Assembly: GCF_001304695.1 (NCBI RefSeq)
Contig: NZ_JFAQ01000091.1
Location: forward strand, 1-56,593
From: Xanthomonas axonopodis
GTDB lineage: Bacteria > Pseudomonadota > Gammaproteobacteria > Xanthomonadales > Xanthomonadaceae
DNA length: 56,593 nt
Direction of reading: 5' to 3'
This document shows positions 28,650 to 40,095 of the stretch, piece after piece (positions within the stretch are counted from its first letter, which is position 1; each line of letters opens with the position of its first letter). A program made the translations under genes and the position numbers. The notes beneath the pieces were generated by a model. The model saw only the letters and a list, made by a program, of their open reading frames with translations, was not told the origin of the DNA and searched no databases.

Positions 28650-29120
28650 TTATGCGCGGTGATACGGATGATTGGCCAGCATCGCTGCGGCGCGATACAG
28701 CTGCTCGGCGACGATCAGGCGCACCAGCATGTGCGGCAGCGTGAGTGGGCCGATCGACCAGCTTTCGCTGGCGCTCTTCAGCACCTCCGCCGCGTGACCT
28801 TCCGGCCCGCCGATGAGAAACGCCAGGTCGCGCCCTTGTCCGCGCCAATGCTCCACGCGCTGGGCAAGCTGCTCGGAACTGAGCGGGCGCCCCGGGACAT
28901 CAAGCGCCACCACGTAGGCATTTTTCGGCAGCGCGGCGAGCACGCGACGGCCTTCGTCGTCGGTCGCGCGCTGCGCATCGCGGCCCTTGCCGCGCAGGCC
29001 GGGTTCGATCTCGACCAGCTCCAGCGGCATCCAGTGCGACAGACGTTTTTGATATTCGGCAAAACCTTGCGCCACCCAGCTCGGTGCGCGCTCGCCGGTG
29101 GCGATGAGTCGGCATTTCAT
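28650..29120 (-). CDS. rlmH: 23S rRNA (pseudouridine1915-N3) methyltransferase
   Basis: The 156-residue SPOUT-class enzyme methylates pseudouridine 1915 in helix 69. Motifs: MKCRLIATGERAPSWV, ALDVPGRPLSSEQ, FLIGGPEGHAAEVL (SAM-binding knot) and LPHMLVRLIVAEQLYRA (C-terminal) and YHRA at the end, which match RlmH. Length equals E. coli RlmH (155). The start at 29120 gives MKCRLI, removing two in-frame codons. In most gammaproteobacteria it is directly linked to rsfS; here it lies about 1.9 kb away, separated by a J-domain gene and a phoX remnant. Confidence 0.93.
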   Translation of the reverse strand: MKCRLIATGERAPSWVAQGFAEYQKRLSHWMPLELVEIEPGLRGKGRDAQRATDDEGRRVLAALPKNAYVVALDVPGRPLSSEQLAQRVEHWRGQGRDLAFLIGGPEGHAAEVLKSASESWSIGPLTLPHMLVRLIVAEQLYRAAAMLANHPYHRA

Positions 29121-29241
29121 GGCCACATGATATCCGCGTCACAGCCCGGGCCGTCCGCGGCAATGTGTCACTGCGTGTCATGGTGTGGTTACAGCCGGCA
29201 ATTAGTGTCGCCCGACCACCCAGCCACGCAGGAATCGTTCG

Positions 29242-29625
29242 ATGCCGATTTCCGATCCCGCCCGCCGCCAGGTTCTCAAGGGCAGTGCTGCCGGCATGGT
29301 CGTCAGCGCCCTTGGCAGCTTGGGCGCATTGCAGTCGCGCCAGGCCCAGGCCGCCACCTCGCCGTCAACGCAGCTGGCGCCGGTGCCCAGCCGTTACGGC
29401 CCACTCGCCCCGGTCGCCGACCAGAGCACCGGTTTGCCACTGCTGCAGCTGCCACAGGGTTTCAGCTATCGCTCGTTCGGCTGGAGCGGCGACTGCATGG
29501 ACGATGGCCAGCCCTGCCCCGACCGACACGACGGCATGGCCGTGGTCGGCCTGCGCCGACCCGACTGGCGTCCCGGTAGCGACTCGCTGCGCGGCCTGGA
29601 ACAAGCGCCTTGCCTTGGCGGTTGA
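29242..29625 (+). pseudogene. PhoX-type phosphatase, 5' remnant
   Basis: The 127-residue ORF begins with a twin-arginine signal (SDPARRQVLKGSAAG, then a hydrophobic stretch) and continues with the PhoX/DUF839-family opening (PSRYGPLAPVADQSTGLPLLQLPQGFSYRSFGWSGDCMDDG). After about residue 103 (GLRRPDW) the text no longer resembles PhoX and the frame stops, whereas complete PhoX proteins have well over 500 residues, so the remaining three quarters, including the Fe/Ca-binding propeller, are gone. A GGA Shine-Dalgarno-like site at 29230 is intact. Whether the stub is expressed is unknown. Confidence 0.75.
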
Positions 29626-29843
29626 AGAAATCTGCGGCGGCCCTGGTGCATCCCTGTGCGCTGCGCGGCAACGCCTTGCGTGCGAGCGGTTGCCGCGCGT
29701 TGCCGCCATCGCTGATGCCGACACCACGGCCACCATGGCGAGCGCAAGCATCTCGCAACGCGATCCTGGACCACGACACGATGCCTGATCGTCCACCGAG
29801 AACGCTCGCACGGCGATCGCGGCAGCCATGACGCAGGCCCTTC

Positions 29844-30986
29844 TCAGTAAAACAGGAAGCGGTCGCGTTGCCGTTGCAGCTTGAGCCAGCGCTTGATCGA
29901 TTGCGCATCGTCAAGCGCACGCATCTGGCGCACTTCCCGCTGCAACTGGCCCACATCGTCGGACACATCCCGCTTGTAGTGGGTCAGCAGTCTTTCCAGC
30001 CGCTCGGGCTTGGGTTGCGCCGGCAGGTCCAGTCCGTATTCGTGGCAAAAATCCATCGCGTGCAGGGCCAGCTGGTGCTTGAGCTCCTTGCACTGGCGAT
30101 CCAGTTCGCGGTTGTAGTCCTGAAGACGGACCGGGTCGATCGCATCCACGCCTTGCGCATCCAGCAGACCGATCTGCGCCTGCAGTTCGAGCAGGCCCAA
30201 AAGGTCGTTCCCCTTGTAGGCGGCATTGAGCCGCTGCATCAGCGCGGTGCGGGTGGCGTGATCGCCGGCGTCGCTGGCGCGATCCGGGTGCAGGCTGCTG
30301 GCCAACTTGCGATACAGCTCGCGCAATGGAGGCGGCTCGGCCTGTCGCGATGCGGCTTTTTTGTCCGAGCGGCGACGCCGTTGCTGGCCAGCCCGCTGTT
30401 TGGCCTGCTCGCGTGCATGATCGGCGTCTGCCTGCGCCTGATCCAGGCGCGCGTTGACCCGTTCGAAGAGCGCCTCCGGGGAATCGACCGAATCCACTTC
30501 TTCGGGGTCCAGTCCATACAGTTGACCGATGACGTGTTTCATCATCGTATCGGATTGATTGATTTCTTCGTCGTAGCCGATCTCGCTGTGACGTTCGTAG
30601 AGCGGCTTGAGTTCGACGTGACCGGCTTCGATCAGCGGGCCGGCGAGATCGCAGATCTCCGCCGACACGAACGCACGGTCGGCCTTGCTCAACTTGACCG
30701 TGGCAGCGATGTTGTCAAGAAGATGGATCTGTTCGATCTCCAGCTCACATTGTTGATTCAACAACGGCACCACCTCGGCAAGGTAGCGTGCGCGCCACTG
30801 GTCGATCGCGTCACGCCAGGCGTGCAACTGGGCGCGATGGCGCTGAAGATCGCGCAGCAGCCGGTCGAAGCGCTTGCGCGCCTTCGACACCTCCTGGCCG
30901 CTGGCTTGCCCCGGCATCAGGCTCAGTTGGTGCAGGGCATTGGCGACGGGCGTGTCGGGCAGGGATAACGCGGACTTGCGGGACAT
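29844..30986 (-). CDS. J-domain (DnaJ-like) co-chaperone, helical
   Basis: The 380-residue product is soluble and mostly helical. The J-domain is C-terminal to a coiled-coil-rich N-terminal region (residues 1-200; a basic Arg/Gln-rich linker near 200-220) and has the required HPD tripeptide in ELYRKLASSLHPDRASD (about residue 233), flanked by LRELYRKLA and RTALMQRLNAAYKGND. Thus it could stimulate an Hsp70. Partner and clients are unknown. The start lies 9 bp after the rsfS stop on the same strand, so they probably form one transcript. The gene is inserted between rsfS and rlmH, which normally adjoin. Confidence 0.8.
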   Translation of the reverse strand: MSRKSALSLPDTPVANALHQLSLMPGQASGQEVSKARKRFDRLLRDLQRHRAQLHAWRDAIDQWRARYLAEVVPLLNQQCELEIEQIHLLDNIAATVKLSKADRAFVSAEICDLAGPLIEAGHVELKPLYERHSEIGYDEEINQSDTMMKHVIGQLYGLDPEEVDSVDSPEALFERVNARLDQAQADADHAREQAKQRAGQQRRRRSDKKAASRQAEPPPLRELYRKLASSLHPDRASDAGDHATRTALMQRLNAAYKGNDLLGLLELQAQIGLLDAQGVDAIDPVRLQDYNRELDRQCKELKHQLALHAMDFCHEYGLDLPAQPKPERLERLLTHYKRDVSDDVGQLQREVRQMRALDDAQSIKRWLKLQRQRDRFLFY

Positions 30987-30995
30987 CGCTTCCAG

Positions 30996-31409
30996 TTACT
31001 CCGAATCGGCGACGACGTCACTGTCGTCCGGGCGCTGGTCGCCCACGGTCCACAGACGCTCCAGTGCATAGAATTCGCGCACGCGCGGCAGCATCACATG
31101 CACCACCACATCGCCCAGGTCAACCAGCACCCATTCGGCTTCGCGCTCGCCTTCCACGCCCAGCGGCATCACGTCCAGACGCTTGGCGAACTTGACCACT
31201 TCGTCGGCGATCGATTTGACGTGGCGGGTCGAGGTGCCGGAGACCACTACCATGTAGTCGCAGACGCTGGACTTGCCGCGCACATCGATCTCGGCCACGT
31301 CCTTGGCCTTGAGTTCTTCGACAGCCTCGCGCACGGTAGCCAACAGGGCCGGCACGGACGGCGGCGGGTTCGGAAGGGAGGTCTTGATGACTTGGGCTTG
31401 GCTGGTCAA
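30996..31409 (-). CDS. rsfS: Ribosome silencing factor RsfS
   Basis: The 137-residue protein binds L14 and blocks 30S-50S joining under starvation. Family blocks: LKAKDVAEIDVRGKSSVCDYMVVVSGTSTRHVKSIADEVV, here shown only as positions 35-75, then EGEREAEWVLVDLGDVVVHVMLP and REFYALERLW. The most likely start is TTG at 31409 (31407-31409), as it precedes MTSQAQVIKTS; no ATG lies in a reasonable place. It follows nadD by 56 bp. Confidence 0.9.
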   Translation of the reverse strand: MTSQAQVIKTSLPNPPPSVPALLATVREAVEELKAKDVAEIDVRGKSSVCDYMVVVSGTSTRHVKSIADEVVKFAKRLDVMPLGVEGEREAEWVLVDLGDVVVHVMLPRVREFYALERLWTVGDQRPDDSDVVADSE

Positions 31410-31465
31410 AGCGGCAACTCGATGGAATTGGCGTGAATTATAGGCCGGTCCGGCCGGACGCGTGT

Positions 31466-32374
31466 TCAGGTAGCCGGGCGAACGCCGCGGTACAGGCCTT
31501 CGCGCTGGATCATTCCGGCCACCGGCGGCGGCACCAGACTCTGCCATTGCGCACCGGTCGCGATGCATGAACGCACCGCGCTGGCCGATTCGCCGCGCAG
31601 TGGCTGATGCAGCAGATACAGACGGCCCGCCGGCGCGCTGAACAGCGCGTCCGCGCTTGCGCCCCAGCGGCCCTGCACCGCCGCGGCCAGCTGCGGGGCG
31701 TCGGCCAGCGTCAATGGTGTGCCCGGTCGGGCGGCAACCACGAAATGCGCCAGCCCGAACAACGCCTCCCACTGATGCCAGTGGTGCAGCCCGACGAAGG
31801 CATCGGCGCCGAGCAACCAGGCGATCGGCGCCGCAGGGCCGAGTTCGGCACGCAGCTCGCGCAAGGTATCGACCGTGTAGGACGGCGCATCGCAATGCGC
31901 GGCGCGCTGCAGTTCGCGGGTATCCAGTTGCAGGCCTGGATAGTTGGCCAGCGCCAGTTGCAGCATCTGCGCACGCTGTGCGGCGGTGGCGCCGGGCGCA
32001 GGGCGATGCGGCGGGTCGGCGGCCGGCACCAGTTGCACGCACGCGCCCAGTTCGTCGCGCGCCGCGCAGGCGATGGCCAGGTGGCCCCGATGGATCGGGT
32101 CGAAGGTGCCGCCGTAATAGAGACGGAGCCGGGAATCGGGAATCGGGAGTCGGGAATCGGCATCGATTCGGGATTCGGGATTCGGGAGTTGGGATGCGGA
32201 AAGAAACGGGTCTGACGTAACCGGCTGGGCGTGCCTGGCCGGCGACGTCGAGGCGGAACTGATTGGGTCTGCCAGCGGTGCGTTTGGGTCTGCCGTCTCA
32301 TCGGCTCGGGGCTTGGGCTCCCGCTCTTGGGTACCGGCGCACTGCTGTGTGGCTCCGGCCTGCCCCGCCCTCAC
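31466..32374 (-). CDS. nadD: Nicotinate-nucleotide adenylyltransferase, uncertain start
   Basis: NadD makes deamido-NAD in the de novo NAD pathway. The core (from 32128 down) starts LRLYYGGTFDPIHRGHLAIA, with the (H/T)xGH nucleotidyl-transfer motif as HRGH, and continues with the LLGADAFVGLHHW loop and a C-terminal SASAVRSCIATG helix (about 220 residues). No ATG, GTG or TTG exists in frame between the core and GTG 32372-32374, which overlaps the holA TGA. The only other candidates are an unusual CTG (32275) or an ATT (32143). The 82 residues between are partly translated from a GGGATTC repeat and match no NadD. The true start is therefore open; I report the only ordinary one. Confidence 0.8.
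   Translation of the reverse strand: MRAGQAGATQQCAGTQEREPKPRADETADPNAPLADPISSASTSPARHAQPVTSDPFLSASQLPNPESRIDADSRLPIPDSRLRLYYGGTFDPIHRGHLAIACAARDELGACVQLVPAADPPHRPAPGATAAQRAQMLQLALANYPGLQLDTRELQRAAHCDAPSYTVDTLRELRAELGPAAPIAWLLGADAFVGLHHWHQWEALFGLAHFVVAARPGTPLTLADAPQLAAAVQGRWGASADALFSAPAGRLYLLHQPLRGESASAVRSCIATGAQWQSLVPPPVAGMIQREGLYRGVRPAT
32129..32193 (+). repeat. GGGATTC/GGGAATC dispersed repeat array at the nadD start
   Basis: Successive GGGAATCGGGAATCGGGAG and GGGATTCGGGATTCGGGAG units, about 65 bases. It is the longest copy in the window and sits just before the conserved nadD codons, where the start codon would be expected. Confidence 0.7.
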
Positions 32375-33399
32375 GCCAGCAATCTCACCGCGCGCGCTTC
32401 GGCCACGGCCACCAGCAGGCGTTCCAGACCAACCCAGGCGTCGCCGTCGGCGCGGCCTTTGGCCATGCGATCGACCAGCCCGGCTTCGGCGACGAAGCGT
32501 TCCCAGCGGTGCGGTTCGGGGTGACGCTGCAGCGCGCGCTTGAAGGGCGCCTGGCGCGATTCCCACAGCCCTTGCGCCTTCATTTCGGCAGCCAGGTTGC
32601 CGCCGCTGGCTTGTACCTTCGCCAACGATGCGGTGCGCAGCAGTTCCTTGATCAGAATGGGCATCAGCGCGGCGACCGCCTCGCCTTCGGCACGCAGGCC
32701 GGCAAGCATGCGGATCACCGCGGCCGGCTGCCCGGAAAAAGTGGTTTCGGCCAACCGGAACACGTCGTAGCGCGCGGCATCGGCCACCAGCGATTCCATC
32801 GCCTCCAGATCCAGCGTCTTGCCATCGGCCAACAGGGCGAGCTTGTCGATTTCCTGTGCGGCGGCGAGCAGGTTACCTTCCACCCGCTCGCTCAGGCGCT
32901 GCACGGCAGCGGCGTCGGCGCGCAGGCCGTGTGCGCGCAGGCGGCGCTCGATCCAGTCGGACAGTTCGTGCGGCTTGATCGCCCAGGCCACCGCAATGGT
33001 GCCAATGCGACCCACCGCCTCGGCCCACTTGCCGTGGTGGGCCTTGCTCCAGTCGTTGGCGGTGATCAGCAGCACCACGTCCGGCGGCGGGTTGGCGCAG
33101 AAGCGGGTGATGACCTCGGCCCCGTCCTTGCCGGGCTTGCCGCTGGGCAGGCGCACTTCGACCAGACGGCGCGGACTGAACAGGCTGGGCGCATTGAAGC
33201 TGGCGTCGAGCTGATTCCAGTCGAACTCGCGGCCATCGGCGTCGAACACTTCACGTTCGCCGATGCCTTCGGCGCGCGCGCGCGCGCGCACCGCATCGGC
33301 GGCCTCAAGCACACGCAAGGTCTCGGGACCGGCGATCAGATACACCGGCTGCAATGGCTGGCTGGACTGGCCGGCCAGCTGCTCTGGGCGAAGTTCCAT
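32371..33399 (-). CDS. holA: DNA polymerase III delta subunit
   Basis: The 342-residue delta subunit opens the beta clamp in the clamp-loader complex. It has the family pattern: N-terminal LxGxExLRVLEAADAVRARA (here PVYLIAGPETLRVLEAADAV), then SPRRLVEVRLPSGKPGKDG, GNLLAAAQEIDKLALL, YDVFRLAETTFSGQPAAVIRM and the C-terminal helical domain with LPILIKEL-like LMPILIKELLR. Length equals E. coli HolA (343). It lies between lptE and nadD with short spacing, the standard order. Confidence 0.92.
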   Translation of the reverse strand: MELRPEQLAGQSSQPLQPVYLIAGPETLRVLEAADAVRARARAEGIGEREVFDADGREFDWNQLDASFNAPSLFSPRRLVEVRLPSGKPGKDGAEVITRFCANPPPDVVLLITANDWSKAHHGKWAEAVGRIGTIAVAWAIKPHELSDWIERRLRAHGLRADAAAVQRLSERVEGNLLAAAQEIDKLALLADGKTLDLEAMESLVADAARYDVFRLAETTFSGQPAAVIRMLAGLRAEGEAVAALMPILIKELLRTASLAKVQASGGNLAAEMKAQGLWESRQAPFKRALQRHPEPHRWERFVAEAGLVDRMAKGRADGDAWVGLERLLVAVAEARAVRLLA

Positions 33400-33421
33400 C
33401 ACCGAAAACGCGGGGCGCGGC

Positions 33422-34066
33422 TCAGTTGCCCGACGTGGGCGCGGGCGGCAACGAGGCCGGCACGCTGGATTCGGGCGTCGTGGTGGGCTGCGCTGGCGCC
33501 GTCGGGGCCGGCGGCAATGGCGCGGTCGGCGTGCTCTCCAGACCTTCGCCGCGCTGCAGACGTGCCCGCACCACACTGTCGATACGACGCAGGATCGAGG
33601 CCGACATGTCCTTGCGCAGTTCGTCGGCCAGGATTTCGCGCTCGGTCGCCGTACCGGTGGCGTCCACCGGTGGGGACACGTAATCGCGCGACAGCTCGAT
33701 CACCTGCTGCGGCACCAGCACCGAGCCATTGGCGGTGGTGACGGTGAAAATGGCCGCGTAGCGCAGGCTGTATTCCTGCGCACGGCCCTGGCTGTCGATG
33801 GCGATCGGCAGATCGCCCCAACGTTCGGACAACACCTGCAACTGCGCAAAGCCGGTCTTGGCGTCTTCATCCGCCAGCGTGGCACCGGAGGCCTTGAGAC
33901 CGCGCCGCAACAGTTTGGCCAGCTCGCTGTACTGCACGGAGGACTGCACCTTCACCGCCGGTGTGTCGGGCGGCAACGCCAGCGAATTGCGCAAATGGAA
34001 GCCGCAGGCGGTGAGGCTCGAGACGAGCACGAGGGACGCAGCGAAGGCAGTAGGAAATCGAATCAT
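33422..34066 (-). CDS. lptE: LPS-assembly lipoprotein LptE
   Basis: A 214-residue outer-membrane lipoprotein that plugs LptD to form the LPS translocon. Signal and lipobox LTAC (acylated Cys near residue 21), then GFHLR, typical of LptE openings. The C-terminal 40 residues are Pro/Ala/Thr-rich low complexity, longer than in E. coli. ATG at 34066 is preferred over GTG 34072. It overlaps nothing and precedes holA by 22 bp. Confidence 0.9.
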   Translation of the reverse strand: MIRFPTAFAASLVLVSSLTACGFHLRNSLALPPDTPAVKVQSSVQYSELAKLLRRGLKASGATLADEDAKTGFAQLQVLSERWGDLPIAIDSQGRAQEYSLRYAAIFTVTTANGSVLVPQQVIELSRDYVSPPVDATGTATEREILADELRKDMSASILRRIDSVVRARLQRGEGLESTPTAPLPPAPTAPAQPTTTPESSVPASLPPAPTSGN

Positions 34067-34516
34067 GGGCACAGTCTGGATGAGCGCCCCGGCGGCGGCA
34101 ACAGGCGGCTAGCCTGCCCGAGACCGCGTGAACGGGGCTTGAGAGGGCGTCGCGAAAAACTGCTGCGCCCCATGGATGACAAACGCGTCGCCACGCGTCA
34201 GTGAAACGAGTCGTCGGCAACCAACACCAACACTCCCCCCGCGCGTCCGTGCGCACCAGTGAAAGGCAGTGTCGAAAACGAAAGCCGTGCCCACGTAAGC
34301 CACGCCCCGCGCCGATGCAGTGATTTCGCAAAAAAGCCAGCAGCGCGTCGTCGCGCGCCGATGGAACGAACGCCGCAGACGCCTGGCGCATCTCGCCGAT
34401 CACCCTCGCCTTCTGTGTTGCTGCGCGCCCATGCAGTGCATCGCCAGAGCCGTCGCAGTAGCACACCGCACATCGCACGCCGGTGCAGTGTGCAGTAGCT
34501 AACGGATCAGCAAGGC
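34067..34516. other. Intergenic region between lptE and leuS
   Basis: 450 bases. lptE usually lies close behind leuS, so this gap is larger than expected. Two short, non-overlapping open frames are possible but none has recognisable content or a good ribosome-binding site. No clear hairpin was seen. Confidence 0.4.
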
Positions 34517-37844
<3,328 letters not shown>

Positions 37845-38049
37845 TGGCTTACTCCAGCACGGGGCGCGAAGCGCCGCCAGAATGCGGCATTGTCGTGCCG
37901 GCCGGGCGCGGCGTGAACCCCCGACGCTCACACGGCCATGCGAAAGGTGCCTTCCCGGGCACGCGAGCGCGTCATTGCGGCTAGGCTTGTGTCAGCCGCG
38001 TTTGCCACCATTACCTTCCACTGTTGCCGCACTTAACTTCTGGAAGCCC

Positions 38050-38907
38050 ATGTCCGACAAGCCGCATGTATTCGATGCCACCACCGACACCTTCGAGACC
38101 GAGGTCCTGCAGAAATCGTTGACGACACCGGTGCTGGTGGACTTTTGGGCCACCTGGTGCGGCCCCTGCAAGTCGCTGACGCCGATCCTGGAAAAGCTGG
38201 CCGGCGAGTACAACGGTGCATTCGAGCTGGGCAAGGTCGATGTGGACAAGGAACAGCAGATCGCTGCGGCGTTCCAGATCCGTTCCGTGCCGACGGTGTT
38301 CCTGGTCAAGGGCGGCGAAATCGTCGACGGCTTCCCCGGCGCCATGCCGGAAGGCCAGGTGCGCGAATTCCTGACCCAGCATGGCGTGCTGCCGGCCGAG
38401 CCGCAGGTAGCCGAAGACGTGCCGCTGGCGCCGCTCGACCCGCAGGCGCAGGCCGCGGCGCTGCGTGAGGCGATCGCTGCCGAACCGGACAAGGACGAAC
38501 TCAAGCTGGACCTGGCGCTGGCCCTGCTCAAGACCGGCGACACCGCCGAAGCCGAGCAGTTGATCGACGCCCTGCCCGCCAACCTGGCCACCGACGACCG
38601 CGCGGTGCGCGCCAAGGCGCGGCTGAGCTTTGCCAACGTCCTCAAGGACGCCCCGGATGCCGGCACCTTGCAGGCCGCCGTGGAGGCCAACAGCGCCGAC
38701 CTGCGCGCACGTCACCTGCTCGGCGTGCGCCACCTGCTCGACGGCAACGACGAAGCGGCGTTGGAGCAATTCCTGGAAATGCTGCGCCAGGACCGCACGT
38801 TCGACGACAACCTGCCGCGCCGTAGCCTGATCGATGCCTTCCGCGTGATCGAGGACGAAGACCTGGTCGGCCGCTATCGGCGCAAGATGTCGGCGCTGGT
38901 GTTCTGA
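38050..38907 (+). CDS. Thioredoxin domain-TPR protein, CnoX/YbbN-like
   Basis: A 285-residue cytoplasmic protein. The thioredoxin domain holds WATWCGPCKSL with an intact CxxC redox pair (unlike E. coli CnoX, whose active site is degenerate), followed by VPTVFLVKGGEIVDGFPGAMP. The C-terminal half (from residue ~130) is helical and TPR-like, ending RRKMSALVF, as in CnoX, a chaperedoxin that guards folding with GroEL and DnaK. Activity type is inferred. It is divergent from the DUF998 gene. Confidence 0.85.
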   Translation: MSDKPHVFDATTDTFETEVLQKSLTTPVLVDFWATWCGPCKSLTPILEKLAGEYNGAFELGKVDVDKEQQIAAAFQIRSVPTVFLVKGGEIVDGFPGAMPEGQVREFLTQHGVLPAEPQVAEDVPLAPLDPQAQAAALREAIAAEPDKDELKLDLALALLKTGDTAEAEQLIDALPANLATDDRAVRAKARLSFANVLKDAPDAGTLQAAVEANSADLRARHLLGVRHLLDGNDEAALEQFLEMLRQDRTFDDNLPRRSLIDAFRVIEDEDLVGRYRRKMSALVF

Positions 38908-38938
38908 TAGCCGCTGGCACTGCGGCGCCAGACGTGCA

Positions 38939-39030
38939 CGTAGGGGCGGACCTGGCCGCGACGAGTTATTCCTGCCGGTCGCAATCGCGCTTCCCCGGCA
39001 AGGCTGGGTCGCGGCCAGGTCCACTCCTAC
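38939..39030. repeat. REP-like inverted repeat
   Basis: GTAGGGGCGGACCTGGCCGC pairs with the reverse of GCGGCCAGGTCCACTCCTAC; 24-base arms with two mismatches around about 42 bases. From memory this resembles common Xanthomonas intergenic palindromes. Confidence 0.65.
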
Positions 39031-39128
39031 GAACACGGGCGGCCGGGCCGAGGTGGGCGGTTGAAGCCCACTCCATACGCATGCGAATGTTATGCTAAGC
39101 ACTTCCCTCGCCAAGGAAACAGGCCTGC

Positions 39129-39578
39129 ATGCGCGCATCGCTGTTCAAGTTAGGCATCAATCTGTGGCCGCCGTTCTTGTTCGCCGGCATCCGCGTCACC
39201 GTGCTCTCGGCCGACTACCGCTTTGCGCGGGTGGAACTGCGCCAGCGCCCGTGGAATCGCAACTATGTCGGCACCCATTTCGGCGGCAGCCTGTTTGCGA
39301 TGACCGACCCGTTCTGGATGCTGCTGACCATGCACAACCTGGGCCGCGATTACTACGTGTGGGACGAGGCCGGCAGCATCGAATTCGTCAAGCCCGGGCG
39401 CGGCACGGTGACGGCGGATTTCGTCATCGACGACAGCGTGCTGGCGCAATTGCGCGAGGCCACTGCAAACGGCGAGAAACATCTGCGCTGGTTCGAGAAC
39501 ACGGTCTACAACCGCGACGGCGAAGTTGTCGCACACGTCCGCAAGCAGCTCTACGTCAAACGCAAGCCGGCACGTTGA
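39129..39578 (+). CDS. DUF4442 family protein (thioesterase-like hot-dog fold)
   Basis: A 149-residue protein. The conserved blocks SADYRFARVELRQRPWNRNYVGTHFGGSLFAM and DPFWMLLTMHNLGRDYYVWDEAGSIEFVKPGRG mark DUF4442, related to PaaI/YiiD thioesterases (His/Gly of THFGG is the hot-dog helix start). Substrate unknown. Ribosome-binding site AAGGA at 39114 is 10 bases before ATG. Confidence 0.8.
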   Translation: MRASLFKLGINLWPPFLFAGIRVTVLSADYRFARVELRQRPWNRNYVGTHFGGSLFAMTDPFWMLLTMHNLGRDYYVWDEAGSIEFVKPGRGTVTADFVIDDSVLAQLREATANGEKHLRWFENTVYNRDGEVVAHVRKQLYVKRKPAR

Positions 39579-40095
39579 GGATGACGGCAGTGACGCGGCC
39601 ACGCCAGCTGACACGGCGATGCATGCTTCGCTCGCCTCGCCGCTCATGCAACGGATGATGCCGGAGCGAAACCCCTGCACGCCCCTCATGACCAGGTGCG
39701 ATTGCCGTAGCAGGAACCGCGCAGGACCTTTGCGATGTGCGCAGCGATAGTCGCTCCCCCCGCAGCCGCAGGCGTGCTGGTCCGTTGCTGCCCTTGTCGC
39801 GCAACGCACATCGGTTTTGTATCAGGCCATAGGCGGCATCGCTTAGAACCCGTTGCTCCCAGACAAGCCAGCGTGCTGGCATGCTGATAACGCCGGGCTG
39901 ACGCAAGCGCTACGAACCTCAGACTTAGCTGCAACCCATAGCGCTTGCGTTTGGTCATGGCCCTGGCCAGGCGCGCCCGCGTCTAGGCACTCAAGTCTAC
40001 CCTGTTGCCACTGCTGCAGCGCTTCCTTCCGACGCAAAGCCACGCCAAGCGCGTGCAATTGCGCAGACACTTCTGCGATCACCGCGCCGCCCCCA
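39579..40095. other. Region downstream of the effector locus, with a possible gene tail
   Basis: Likely decayed sequence. On the minus strand 39843-40100 is open and could be the original end of the putative xopF2 if a frameshift occurred at 40099-40104. The short MTKRKRYG frame at 39686-39958 resembles an IS3 OrfA start but is too short to assign. Confidence 0.35.

Noticed and set aside
39686-39958. MTKRKRYG frame resembling an IS3 OrfA start
   Set aside because: Only seven residues match a recalled pattern; the rest shows no transposase content.
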